Shown here: positions 45,891-58,458 of the stretch, piece by piece
Layout: each line of letters starts with the position of its first letter
How positions within the stretch are numbered: the stretch's first letter is position 1
NCBI GenBank assembly: GCA_002633005.1
Contig: NMRA01000178.1
Location: 136,240-200,239, forward strand
DNA from: Phoronis australis
Lineage: Eukaryota; Phoronida; Phoronidae
DNA: 64,000 nt
Direction of reading: 5' to 3'
Notes under the pieces: generated by a model
What the model was told of the DNA's origin: nothing
Seen by the model: only the letters and a program-made list of their open reading frames with translations
Databases searched by the model: none
Made by a program: the position numbers and the translations under genes

Positions 45891-48800
45891 CCATGTAGTG
45901 AGGGTACTAATACCCAATACCAGTCTACTTTTTGGTATGGAGGGCCTATGCCTATATGGGATGATAAACGTCTATACTATGTCCCAGTTGAGAAGGTGGA
46001 TCTATGAGGGTACGCCACTGACAAACGTAAGCATTTTGATGCGGTGGATACTTCTTAATTGTTAAAAAAACATGTAGCTGAACTGAAACACACATTGCTA
46101 AGCTAGACATGGGAATGTCATGTAACGTGTTACCCCTAAGTTTGCATGATGTTCTGCTTTTTCAATTTCAATGTTAAAACTTAAAATGTTATTCTCTTGC
46201 TAAATTGGTTGACCAGTCGGTTACGGCAGCTTTGAGCGCCCTTAAATGGAGCCTCTACCAGACTACTGTTGTAATCATCAACATCATTCGTCCTTTATCT
46301 TTCTGTGGTGTCTTGTGATTTGTCAGTTTTATGGTTCCCGGATGCTTGTTTTATTTAAAACTGCTGGCGGGAACCCTGCTGGCAGTCTTTCAGCAAGCAA
46401 TCAGGATGTCAGGGATGGGCACCTGGATTGGGTTTTACTGGAGCTTGAATAGCTGGGTTTTAACTGGTGAGTACTTCTGGAGGCCTAACTAGTGAACCTG
46501 CAGTAATACAACACTACTCTGCTGGTACAACCACAGCCACGCCGCCTCTAGCAAAAACGGCATGCAAAGCCAGCATTTTGAATAGCATTGCCATTGGCAT
46601 TGGTTCGTCAGTCATGTTTGTGACTGAAGACACAGGCATAGGCTTGTGTTCTCGAAAATGGTGACAACAATATGAATTCAGCAAAATAGATCGACCATAA
46701 CCTAATCAAGTGTAATGGCATGATACTGACAGCAAATTGTGAACAGTTGAAGATGATTTCGCGCATTAGTTGACGTAATTCTACTGAATGTTTACCTTTA
46801 CTGCACTCCTTCGTTCGTCCTCGTTTGAATTTCGCCACAAACGTTTACCCAATCAGAACGTAGCTTTGTAGTGACGTCATAAATCCTAGAAAAGCTCTCA
46901 TTGNGATTATTAGCCAGAATTTTGCCTGTCAGACATTCGCTCCCCCAAACTGCCTAATGGAATTTGTGAGAATACACTATTACTTAGGGACCATCAGAAG
47001 CTAAAGACAATCTGAATGAAACTGTACTGTAGCATGCTGTGGTTAAGTTTCTGCGACTTCAATATTCTACTAGGTTTTCGGTTTGATAGCAGGGCTTGAT
47101 GCTTGGCATAACATCAATTCGCCAAATGCGACCTGGCAAATACCAAGTCGCCAAACAGGAACTGAGCCAAATGAGGTCGCCAAAATAAAGAAACTTCTGG
47201 TAAAAGCCAAATACACGAATGGATCTTCAAATTGGCTGCTGTGAAGCAGTTAGACTAAATAACAGCCATTACCATTATTCAATGAAAACTGTTTCCCAGC
47301 TATCATTTTGAAGAGGGACCTGACTATTTGACTTTACTAAAATTTCTTACGGGGTGTTGTGAACAATGTGTTCCTTGCTGAAGATGCTGGGAAGAGCCGA
47401 AAATTAGTATATAGAAATACCTGTAAAACTGGCAATCTCTGCAAGTATCCGCAACCAATATCCTGCACAGGTTTACCTCCTAAGGCAGAAGCAGAAGTAA
47501 ACGTTACATAAGCAGGCCTTTCCAATTTTTGCTGAATAATCATCTCATTGATGCTATTTCAACATAATCTACGCTTAGCAAAGTGCAGTTGCATCACATA
47601 CATTGACAACTTGAAAATGTGAAAACAAAAACATCTTCAAATAAGTAATCTTTGCATTGATGACGTACCTCAGGGGCTCATCATGCAGTGTTATTCCCCA
47701 GCTCACCACGTCATGATACTTATTGGACACAGTTCAGTGATTTGTAGTGGATGATTTTTGCCACAAAAGCCGTTTCTTAAAAACATTTGGTTAGACAGAA
47801 AGCCAAAGCTTTCCCAGTAGAGTCAAAGAACCAATTGAGTTGTGTGTACATTATTCATGGTTCAATAACCAAAGACCCCATTTTATGAAATATTTAAGTC
47901 GAACTGTAGCTACGACGGTCACAGGCACATTGTTGCAAATGCAATAGAGCATTTTTTGTTAGAGTGAAACATTGCAACTGGTAATTATTCACATTCAGAC
48001 TTCATAAGCCTTGTTAATTAACAATATAGTAATTATAATCTAAGTTTGTAGCCGTATTAGTTAAGACTCGTTTTACAACCTCTGATACAGTGGTGTCCTC
48101 TGGTGGTAAGTTCAGTAGTGAATAAGTGGGAAACATGAATGATAATTCGTATTATGATGGTTCAAAATATTAAATATAAATATAAAGGACTTTGAAGTTA
48201 GTGCCGGATTTTTCACATAAATGTTTGTTGACTGTTTTGTGGGACAAGTCCTCATGATATGTTCAGTCAGTATTACTCGCACTGGTTTGATTTACACTTA
48301 CTGCTCATACCTCAGGCTATAGTGACAAGTCAACTGGCTGTTTGGTATCCACAGGAACCCATCTTGTGTAGTGTATTGTGTACAGGTATTCTCAGCTGCT
48401 TGCGTTCTAGTGGTAAATGATTATGAACCTAGGATTAAAGATGCTATTTTTCATAAAAACCACCGTGACTATTTAAAGTTATAGCAAGTGCCACCTTGTG
48501 ACTTGGAGAACTGTGTGTACAAGTATAATCAGATAAAGAAATAATTTGTAAATAAAATGTGGCTGTAGAGAAAACACATCAACTGATGGACTTGAAAACA
48601 AGTGTGAATATATAGAAAACTCTAGTAATTCCAAGTATTATGCAATCGTTATTTGATAGTGAAAAACTGTGCCTTGTTTTATAAGAATAAGGATGACATA
48701 TTACCATAGCAATTTACATAAAAATAGCCTCGTAATATGATACTTGTGAAATTGTGTTGGTAACTGATTCTCGGATAGTTTCCGGCACACCGGAAAACCC

Positions 48801-49484
48801 CGGGGTTGTTTGTAAACTAGTACTTCATTAGCATATTCGCAATTTAATGAGGCATAGCATCTTTATCATATACAATGTATTCATATGTAGTGCAATGTTC
48901 TTGCACTTATTTTAAAAGTTGTTTAAAAATGGGTGGGAGGATGATTAAAGTCAATGCCATCAGTGTTGTGGTTTTCCCTGAACTTTTGTTAGGAATATTT
49001 TGGTGATAGGATAATTAGATGATTAACTTTGATAAGGTAACCAGGTTGTAACTGCAGTGCAGGGCACTTTCCATAAACATTGAGACTACTTTAATCAAAG
49101 TTGTAATAACTGTCGATGAAAGCAATGAGTATGGGGGGGTGGGGGTTGGCAGTGGCAGTCAAGTTTGAGTGTGGGACTCAAAAGCCTGGTTAGAACACCG
49201 TGTATGTGTATGGGTTGGAGGTTATTTTGGATATCTTGGTTGAGGTCAGCGATGGGAGAATGTTATTGTTACTGACACTAATACTAGGGTAGTTTTGAAA
49301 CTGTTTTTATCATTAGGTTCTGAAGTAGGTGATCTATAGCAAACAATAGTTTGTGGTTTAAATCAGCTGACAACTGCCAGTCACCTGACCCTGGAATGGT
49401 TGTAACACAAGGAGGCTCAGCATGGTGTCTGTTTGACAGTCTCTCTGTTTACCATAAACATTCGGGTTAGTATCCAGTGCCAGA
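45891..49484. other. Region without a supported gene, left of foldback element
   Basis: Short open frames near 46246 and 46467 (plus) and 46608 and 47337 (minus) have no recognisable domain. A piece near 47190-47340 (taacagccattaccattatt, caatgaaaactg) resembles the nested palindrome near 21940-21985, so repeats are present. INCENP leader exons may lie here but cannot be seen. Confidence 0.35.
46872..46879. promoter_or_regulatory. TGACGTCA (CRE-type) palindrome
   Basis: A perfect 8-bp CREB/ATF consensus in sequence outside recognised repeats, about 2 kb upstream of the INCENP start codon. A role in INCENP transcription is only a possibility. Confidence 0.25.
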
Positions 49485-49847
49485 TTGCATGAAAGAACAG
49501 TCCCTATTAGGGACTCTACTAAGTTTCCCAAATCTTTTGCGTATTTGTGTTGTTCTTTGCTCACGGATGTCATCTTTCACTATCTTGTCTTTATTGTGAG
49601 TTCCTCTTTGACTAATTACATTTTTTAATGATATAACTAAAATCTGAGCCCTTAGTTTCATGAAAATAAACATGGACTTTGTTCTTAAATTAGGGGTGTT
49701 GCATGAAAAGATCTTTGTTTTTTTAATGACATTGAGAATACACTTTGACTTAGTATTGAAACTAAAGCAGCATAAAAAGAACAAGTCCACAAATATTCAG
49801 TTTTTAGGGAACTTAGTTGAGTCCCTATATGAGACTGTTTCATGCAA
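49485..49847. mobile_element. Foldback element with long inverted arms
   Basis: The left end ttgcatgaaagaacagtccc, tagggactctactaagtttccc is matched inverted by the right end gggaacttagttgagtccct and gactgtttcatgcaa. Homology continues inward with ttgtgttgttctt / aagaacaagtccaca. About 363 bp, no coding capacity. Confidence 0.75.
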
Positions 49848-50978
49848 CCAGGCATAGGGTGCTTAAATTGGTGAGCCTGGAAATTGGAGGGGTGCGGGTT
49901 CTTAATCCTGATTTGAGCGCTTAAATTGGAATTTTAAGAAATTTGGGATTAGAGTTTACCCAAACGTTGGCACTTAAGTTGAACCAGACAGTGGTCCTGG
50001 CCAACTATGACATTAAAATTGAAGTTCCCAGTCCTGAACTTCTAAGAATTTGCCGCGAGACCAGTTGTTTCAATGCTAAAGTTAGATGAGACCAGTTGAT
50101 GATACTAAAGTTGGATCAGCACTCTCTAGTCAACACGTTCAGTCGAGTCGCTAATTATGCAACTTGAAATAGAAGAAAGTAATCATTGGCACTGAATCCA
50201 TGCCATGTATAGAAAAAAATTGGTCTATCATTAGGTATTAGGTCCATTCACCTGCGCACAATTGTCGCGTAAATGCCCGCATAAATACTCGGAAACTCTC
50301 TATTCTTCATTAATGGTATTCTTGATTGCATTTGAATGCTTGGAATAACGCTTTTCTCCGGTGGGGAAAATTTAGTGGCTATATTACGGCTACCAACTGT
50401 GTTATTTGATACGCCACGGCGAATATCAATTGAAACGATTATCCAAACGGAATCCTCACTTTGCATATCCGAAACCACATTTCCCATTTCCCGCAGAGTT
50501 GAAAAAAAGTGTTGACTGAAAAATGTATGCGCTTCTTGATTTCTTTGTCCAGTGAGTCCCAGGTCTCTGGAGGGCTGTACGGGACCAGGAGGGATAGAGT
50601 GATGTATGCCCCATGGGCGAAATGACTAGAGGTAATTTATTGTAGGTTTTCAGTGTTTTGAGATATCTAAAACCGCTGCCAGGAAACTGTCACATTTGCC
50701 CCCTGGGTGTGAATCCACCTTATCCACGATGGGTTTACTGACAGCATTTTTACAAATTCTTCACCGTCCAGTTTAACTCCATTGGTGTTGATGTCCAGAA
50801 ACACAAGAGCACAAGTAACTTAAGTCATCAACTTGGAAAAGCACTCAACACATGAGATCACTCACATTAATGGAATTAAAAGCAGATTTAGGTAAACAAT
50901 TAATACATGGATTTTCCAGTTAAGCATATGAATGAGGCTATTAAGTGACCCTGACTTCTGGAGTAAACAAGGCCCGGA

Positions 50979-51067
50979 ATGTGCCATTTGGCTTGTAAAG
51001 TGAGAGAAAAGAAGGGTTCTTTTAATGCACTTCATAGGTTACCAAATGAGATGCCCCCAGTGATGCC
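50979..51067 (+). other. Possible THAP-type zinc-finger exon or transposase relic
   Basis: The frame MCHLACKVREKKGSFNALHRLP, broken here as MCHLACKVREKKG / SFNALHRLPNE, ends at a good donor (cc|gtaagt). The CxxxC-basic-GSF-HRLP order recalls the start of THAP domains, but the spacing is not exact, no partner exon was found, and chance is possible. Confidence 0.25.
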
Positions 51068-52239
51068 GTAAGTGGAACGTGTAATTACACTGTGACCTAA
51101 AATTCCCGCTTTTGAAGACGGGCCTTGCTATTTTGAAAACCAGTTCTGTTAAGCAGATTGCAGGTGAGTGCTAGTCCAAGCACTTAATTCAAAGAATTTC
51201 AGAAGTCTGGTATAGGCGTTAAAACGAATATTTACGGTATGTTACAACCAGCTTCACCCAATGGCTGTTTTTACCAGTCAAGTTATAGGAACACCCTGCT
51301 GATATGAAGCACTGATTAAGTGAAATCTCAAATAACCAGGAACTAGTTGTCTGACTTTCAAATAATTATGACACTTGAACTGCATTCGCAAATAGCCTAA
51401 AAATAAGATGACTGAGTAATTTTCATTCACCACTTCTGAGTGTGACTTGGCTTATTTTCCTGGTTCTTGTCCTAGGTTATTGCTTCTTACAAGGACTGGG
51501 TTCATCATTGCAATTGCTGGGTGGAAAATTGTCTCATGAAGTGCTCTTGTTTTGTTTTAAGGTTATGTAGGACCAACTTCTGACTGTCATGTCTCAGTAG
51601 TGGCTGAGTGGATTCACATGTAACTTTCACACACTTAATGTGCGTTGTTCTCCAAATATCTGTAAGGAATGGTTTTAAATGTTCCAATTTTGCTTGTGGT
51701 GTTATCAAAAATAGGATTTACATATGATTTTTGTGAAAAAACTTCCAAAGAAATTAAATGAATTTAGAAAACTGTATCAAGAATGTTTTTGAGATTTTAT
51801 GTTGAAATTTTGTCATGTTATATATCCTGTTGTTTTGCTATGAATGTACCTCTGTTTTTTTGCTAATTTTTTTTGAAAACGTGGTCACGTGATCTTATTG
51901 ATGTCAGATTGGTATAAAGTCAGATATCAAATTCTACGGGAAGAGCGGCAGAGCAAGTTGCACTCTATCAGGTGTTCCAGTTTCAACTACACTTCTAAAT
52001 ACAACTGGAGCAGGGTGGAAAGGGATCATCTTTCAATGCAACAGTGTATATAGGGTGATCCACTGGTGTTCCACATGGTTTGGACGTTCACTTTTGTTTA
52101 TATGCAAGCATGCGCAGACAGTCTTTGTGTGAATGACTCATGCTGATCCAGTTTATGATCTAGTGTCGATCTAATGTCGTGTAAATGCGACTTAAGTGGA
52201 GCAAATCTGTGACAGCTAGCATCGTGACATCTACCGTAA

Positions 52240-52441
52240 TCGTTCGGGTTAACGCCCATGTTCAGTTAACCGCCCATCCCCGACTTTAAGTGGATTTCCG
52301 ATTTAACCGCCCACTGCTCGGTTAACCGCCCTCCCCCGATTTTTTAAGAGTTCCAGTTAAGCGCCCACCTCTCGGTTAAGCGCCCACCCCGACTTTTAAA
52401 GAATGAAGATTTAGCGCCTAGTGCTAAGGAAACGCGCGATT
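52240..52441. repeat. Tandem motif tract cggttaaccgcccac
   Basis: Several copies of ggttaa(c/g)cgcccac followed by ccccgactttta lie head to tail up to the N gap. It may be the end of a repeat whose rest is in the gap. Function unknown. Confidence 0.7.
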
Positions 52442-52763
52442 NNNNNNNNNNNNNNNNNNNNNNNNNNNNNNNNNNNNNNNNNNNNNNNNNNNNNNNNNNN
52501 NNNNNNNNNNNNNNNNNNNNNNNNNNNNNNNNNNNNNNNNNNNNNNNNNNNNNNNNNNNNNNNNNNNNNNNNNNNNNNNNNNNNNNNNNNNNNNNNNNNN
52601 NNNNNNNNNNNNNNNNNNNNNNNNNNNNNNNNNNNNNNNNNNNNNNNNNNNNNNNNNNNNNNNNNNNNNNNNNNNNNNNNNNNNNNNNNNNNNNNNNNNN
52701 NNNNNNNNNNNNNNNNNNNNNNNNNNNNNNNNNNNNNNNNNNNNNNNNNNNNNNNNNNNNNNN
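52442..52763. other. Assembly gap (322 Ns)
   Basis: A run of N between the ggttaaccgcccac tract and the 67-bp satellite; both flanks are tandem arrays, so the true length is probably different. Confidence 1.
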
Positions 52764-53433
52764 ATCTTACATGGTCAAGTGACTCAATTAATGACAGAGT
52801 ATATAAGTTTAAAGTCAAATTTTACTATATATCTTACATGGTCAAGTGACTCAATTAATGACAGAGTATATAAGTTTAAAGTCAAATGTTATTATACATC
52901 TTACATGGTCAAGTGACTCAATTAATGACAGAGTATATAAGTTTAAAGTCAAATTTTACTCTACATCTTACATGGTCAAGTGACTCAATTAATGACAGAG
53001 TATATAAGTTTAAAGTCAAATGTTACTATACATCTTACATGGTCAAGTGACTCAATTAATGACAGAGTATATAAGTTTAAAGTCAAATTTTACTATACAT
53101 CTTACATGGTCAAGTGACTCAATTAATGACAGAGTATATAAGTTTAAAGTCAAATGTTACTATACATCTTACATGGTCAAGTGACTCAATTAATGACAGA
53201 GTATATAAGTTTAAAGTCAAAGTTTACTATACATCTTACATGGTCAAGTGACTCAATTAATGACAGAGTATATAAGTTTAAAGTCAAATGTTACTATACA
53301 TCTTACATGGTCAAGTGACTCAATTAATGACAGAGTATATAAGTTTAAAGTCAAATTTTACTATACATCTTACATGGTCAAGTGACTCAATTAATGACAG
53401 AGTATATAAGTTTAAAGTCAAATGTTACAATAC
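52764..53433 (+). repeat. 67-bp satellite, ten copies, with alternating dimer variants
   Basis: Units start every 67 bp from 52764 (atcttacatggtcaagtgac, tcaattaatgacagagtata, taagtttaaagtcaaa, then a variable end). Copies are nearly identical except at the end, which alternates tttta and tgtta with one gttta exception. The array is cut by the N gap on its left. Confidence 0.97.
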
Positions 53434-53894
53434 AAAGAGGGATAATTTCTGTAGATATTTGGTTAAATACACAGACTTGTCGATAGGAACCTACAAAACC
53501 TTAAAACAGTATTAAGGAAAGGATAAGAGAGAACAATTGGAATAGAAGGGCAGTGGGATGAAATTGACCATTGGTCAGTATATGCTAAAATAAGAAAAAC
53601 TTAAAAGTGTTTTTTACACTTACAAAGTTGACACGGATCAGCTGACACAGAACTGTCAAGAATGACTTCTTGACGATTTTATCTATTCTGAGAATTGTGC
53701 CTTATTTGGGCCCACCTACACGTTTAATACTATTGGTTAGTTTAACTCCTCCTACTCATACCACGTGATTACTACACGTGGCTGCATGACTGCATTATTA
53801 TATTGTAGTTTCCGTGCAAATAAAATCAGTTGTTCTTTTAACCTTACACGAACCAGTTATCATTTTTGCTCTCCCAATTCGTTCCACACAGGAA

Positions 53895-54240
53895 CAAGTT
53901 GTTCCAGTGTGTAAACGGACTGACACGGAGCAAATTGACACCGCGGTGACAAATTTTTGCCACCCGTTTGTGAGGTAGAGCAATTTGCGCACGAACATCT
54001 TGCGCCGTGTCAATTATAAGTCTAAAAGCGAAACTAGAGCAATGTGGAAAGGATCATCTCTACTGCGCTTGTGCAATGACCTACGTAGGGGTTCTTTGTC
54101 TCTGCAACTCTTGTCATTTGTAAACCTGCGCATGTGCGATCCAGTCTTTCCAGCCTTTAATCTTCGTCTTGCCAGGGTTAGTGAGTTGTGTGTGTAAACG
54201 GTCACACGGTCAATTTGCTCCTTGTCAGTTGCACTGGGCC
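53895..54240. mobile_element. Possible inverted-repeat element
   Basis: ctgacacggagcaaattgac near 53920 is inverted as gtcaatttgctccttgtcag near 54209-54228, and gtgtgtaaacgg occurs near both. The ends are not well defined and no transposase is seen. Confidence 0.4.
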
Positions 54241-55805
54241 AAAAATTGATGTCTAAATGGGACTATGGTTAATAAGACTGTTGTGGTCCTATTGTATACA
54301 TTGAATTCGTATATATCTGTGTTTTGTAAAGGTTCTTTAGGTTGTTAATTGTTTCATTTTGGGGATTAAAATTCTGACAAATGTTGCTCACCATGTTGTC
54401 ACTGGGTAAAATGGCTGTTACTTAGTAGGAATGTGTTGATAGAAAATGCCAGATTCTGTCTGTTGTGTGTCTCATGGGTTGTTTTGTTGACATTGTAGTG
54501 GTCACATGGCGACCACATGTCCCAGTCAAATTCTGCAGGAAATGACCAGTCTGGTTCATGTTAACCAGAACTATTTAACTACACCATTTCATAGTTTTCT
54601 GTTAAAACAAACATCGCTTTCTTAGATCAGTAAGATTTTTCATTGCTCGTGTGATACATCTTTACACAGTGATTAAGGTGAATGGTGCAGACTCGGCTTT
54701 AGATTCACTTGCTAGTTACATTTTTATTTTTTGAATTATGTGTTCTATAATAGCGAGTACCAGCATATGTTAATGAAAACAATGATGTATTTAAACCAGT
54801 TTGATATCTCAAGCCAGTTTAAATCTATCAATGTTATTATTAACTAATGCGTTTTACAGGTACAGTGCTCAATTTTGTGACCTGCAGGTAGCCAATGCGA
54901 CCTCAGATTGTGTTTGGCCAGCTGGGAAAAATTCCAAGTCGCCACGAATTTGCGACTGCGAGTATCAAAGTCGTTGTCCTATTTTACCAGTCTAAACAGC
55001 GTCCCCCTGTCTTCGAACGAATCATTTGATGCAACTGCTAGGATGAGGAATAATCAAAATGCCGTCTTTTGCTGTCGTCTTCGTTATATATGTGTACTAG
55101 CTTCCTTCGTTTCACACGGTGATTAATGTCAAATTTGGGAAAACTGATCGGTTTTGGACAACCTACATCTTTCTCATAAACCGAGCCTACAATGAACTCC
55201 AGAGATGCGTCAAGACCAATGACGCCAGTAGTTATATCAGCAGTTTCCCCAACAATCCAAGAAATATTCTTTGCCCTGAACCGCCCAAACTACTGGAGAT
55301 GGGGAACATTGTGGGAATAATGAGTACTGATAGTTTTTCAGTTTATGACTGTTCAGGACGCCCTTTGTATTGAAGTAGATCTGAGCTAATGAAGCCCAAA
55401 GGTAATTGCTAGTATTACTGTCTCAACAATGGTTGTTGTTAGTACCTCCAATTTGGTTTTCTTTGACATTTGCAGAGTTATAGCCTGTAACTCTGGAGAG
55501 TAGTTTTAACTTGGTACATTATAAATATTACAAAATGACTAAAAAGGTTAACTTGTGTTTATCTTCACAAAGGGCCACTTTCCAAAGGAACATTATGTTT
55601 CGTATTGGTTTTCTTTATTTAATTTTTAATGCTTCTGCCCACTTGTTTTTTTTCTTACCGGAAACGGGTTGATGACTTTTTATCTAAGTTTTGAACTTGA
55701 AGTACCAAAGCAGTGGTAGATTTTGATCGCCAGCTAAACTTAATTAGTTAAGCCCATCCCTAAACTTACCACATTACAGGTACACTAAACATTTCACGTG
55801 TCATT
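54241..55805. other. Region without a supported gene
   Basis: Open frames at 54801, 54908 and 55119 lack domains and lack convincing partner exons. I see nothing else definable here. Confidence 0.35.
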
Positions 55806-55810
55806 AAAGT

Positions 55811-57072
55811 CAGGGCTCAACACTAACGGTTGCCCGATTGCCCGTGTACATGTAGATTTTGCGTCGGGCAAGTGGAATTTGAAAAGTACTTGCCCGATGG
55901 GCAAGTTAAAAAGCTAGCTGCATAGGCAAGGAGATCCTAAGATTGTCTGCTCGACATCTGCTCCAAAGTAACGAACCCCGACACAACCCTAAAAACCTTC
56001 GAAAAAGCCCCTGTGGCCGCCAAAGAAACTCCAGTCTTCGAATGAGCACCGAAAGGAAAATAGAACGAGTGTGATGCAACGTGCACAGATGACGCTCGCG
56101 GTCAAATCCTTTCGATTCTCTGAACGTGCCTGCAGTTTCTGGATAAGTTGTCACGTGATACTACTGATCGTCTGCACTCTGGCAAAACGTCTAAACATGG
56201 AAGACGTCCAGGCCTGGACAGCATTGGTTTAGTTGCTAAAAAACGACTTCAGGAAGAATCAAAGCAATAATATGAAACGAAAAGTGCGGGGATGGGTTCC
56301 GTCATGGGAAATTAGGTTTTCTGGCCTGCGAGACAATGAACAAGGGATGACGTTTGATTTTTGCCGGCGTTTACCTATGTACAGCTGGAAGCACCGCGTT
56401 CGTCAGCGGATGTAAGTCATGCAGATAAGCGCTAAAGCTAAAAAGTGAATGATTGAGAACATATTTTCTACACTACACAGCAGTTTAAAAGGCCTGGGGG
56501 AATTCCAAAGGACATTCTTATGAATTCCCGGCTCCCGAAAGAAGAGGAATACGGTCTTCGGGATTGCCGCTCTGAAGCCGGTCTGAAGGGTGACTTTTTC
56601 GCGGTCTATCTATTTTTCAAAAATGTAATTATTTATTGAAAATAAAGGTATATGTGGCATTATTATATGTTAAAATTTGATTTTAATTTAATACAAGCTA
56701 CCGATGACCAAAACTGTGCAAGATTTTTACGGATAGCAAAAAATGAAATTCAGGTTAGCAACTACTCAAGTTGAATGCAGGAGGGCGTATAAACTAATGA
56801 ATACACAGAAGTGTCCAGAGTTCATGCCCTAGCTCATTTCGGCGCCTGTGAACGTGTGACAATGGTTCAGATACCATAGTTACTCTTCTAATTTGTCTCT
56901 CTAGTGTTTTGACACACCTTATAGATAAATGTTCTATAAGAAGAATCGTTAAAAAATAGCAACTCATGTATATAGCGTGCACAACACAAGAGGAGGCTCA
57001 GCACAGGCAGCCCTACGGTAACAACTACTTGCCCGAGGGGCAAGTGGCTTAAAAAGTTAATGTTGAGCCCTG
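55811..57072. mobile_element. 1.26-kb non-autonomous DNA element with CAGGGCTCAAC ends
   Basis: It starts cagggctcaacactaacg and ends ttaatgttgagccctg; inside each end is a cttgcccga/gggcaagt motif, also inverted. A perfect 5-bp duplication aaagt flanks it (55806-55810 and 57073-57077). The interior holds only short frames (for example minus 56154-55906) without recognised transposase residues. CAGGG ends suggest hAT-like ancestry but 5 bp is unusual. Confidence 0.8.
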
Positions 57073-58458
57073 AAAGTTTAATCTTTATTAGAACTCAAAT
57101 CATAAAATATATACATAAGTGCAAATATGGTGATAACCAAACTGACTTTGGAATCTCTGGACAATTTCGATGGCACTGACTATATAACCATTCTTGCTCT
57201 TTGTCAGAAATAAAAATGAAAAGTGGGCACAACAACTGTTTCTTGGTCAAAAATCTGGTTAAATGAGATTGAAAGAATATTTAAAAAATGAATCCATGTG
57301 ATATGTTATCTCTCATCAGCGTTTGTATATCCACCAAGTGTATCAATACGCGCGGTGGTTTATCTTCAATTGTACCCAATGGTTGTAGTTTTTAGATTAT
57401 TAGTTCATCGATTTTTAAAAATCGAAAACCGTACTTGGTTGTTTTTTTTCCAGCTGAATACCGCCGTGGTGAAAATTCACCATTATGTACACTCAGAGAT
57501 GTCTAATACAGTTTATGGTCGGATAATTATATTTAATTGGGTCTTGCTCGCATCGTAATGCGGTCATCACAATTGTACCTGATTCTGGTGCCGCGCTCTC
57601 TTTTATGCTGGTACGAGCCACTCTGAAGGACAATCGTTGAAAATTTCCGCATATCTTGAGAAATGCGTGACTTCCTTGCAAGCGTATTATTCACGGTATG
57701 AAAGATAGGATATAAATGGACAACAACAAGATTGTTACATCTACTGGTGCTACTAAGTACAATGACAAATGTTTTAGTAATAATTTTTAATTTGCTTCCG
57801 ATTCAAAGTGCTTCACGTGGCATCGGGCCGTACTCAGCCAAATTCGCCCGAGTGCCGCTGTTTGTGTAGATGACAAGATCGTGCATACGATAAGAGGAGG
57901 CTTTATGTTATTCATAAACTACGCGCGTGATGGCTACACCAAAGGATAACAAGGGAGTCTAGAAATGAATGCCTATACCTAAGCATAAAAGTCTAGCCCT
58001 ACGACATAAGTAAGCTACATGTATATAGCAACGAGAAAGCTCCCAAAAATAAGTTTGACGTGAATGCCTCAAACTCGGCAAAGAAACCAAACAGTAGAAA
58101 ACAGATTTGTTATTCTGCTATTTTGGTTAGTTTGCATAGTACAGTAGAAGTGTAGGCATTTTTAAATTTTGAATTGAAAGTGATCGTCAAGTTGTTCATC
58201 CAGTGTACACTTTGATTGTGGATTGGTGGATTGACATCTATGCATGTGCACGTGTCAGCGTTTCTGTTCTTTTAAATTCAGTGAGTCCATTACAGGCAGT
58301 CCTCTGTCATGCTCAAAATCCAGACTTTCAGCTACCATGTTTTCTTGCACTGAGAATACCTGTCGACCATATACACGTTATGATGGTCAATGAAAATCTT
58401 CTCTAGTCAATCAATGTCAATGGTGCACAACCCTGCAGACTTCATACGAGCTACAAAC

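Noticed and set aside
46608-46838. Minus frame reading MAKFKRGRTKECSKG
   Set aside because: The first codon is GTG, not ATG, and no following exon or domain was found.
50248-50487. 79-codon minus frame starting MGNVVSDMQSEDS
   Set aside because: Opens with a proper ATG but has no recognised domain, splice context or neighbour; left unassigned.
52411-52849. Long open frames of about 140 codons on both strands
   Set aside because: Made almost entirely of the N gap.
52764-53433. Regular direct repeats that could look like a CRISPR array
   Set aside because: The whole 67-bp unit repeats with no unique spacers, and the host is an animal; it is a satellite.
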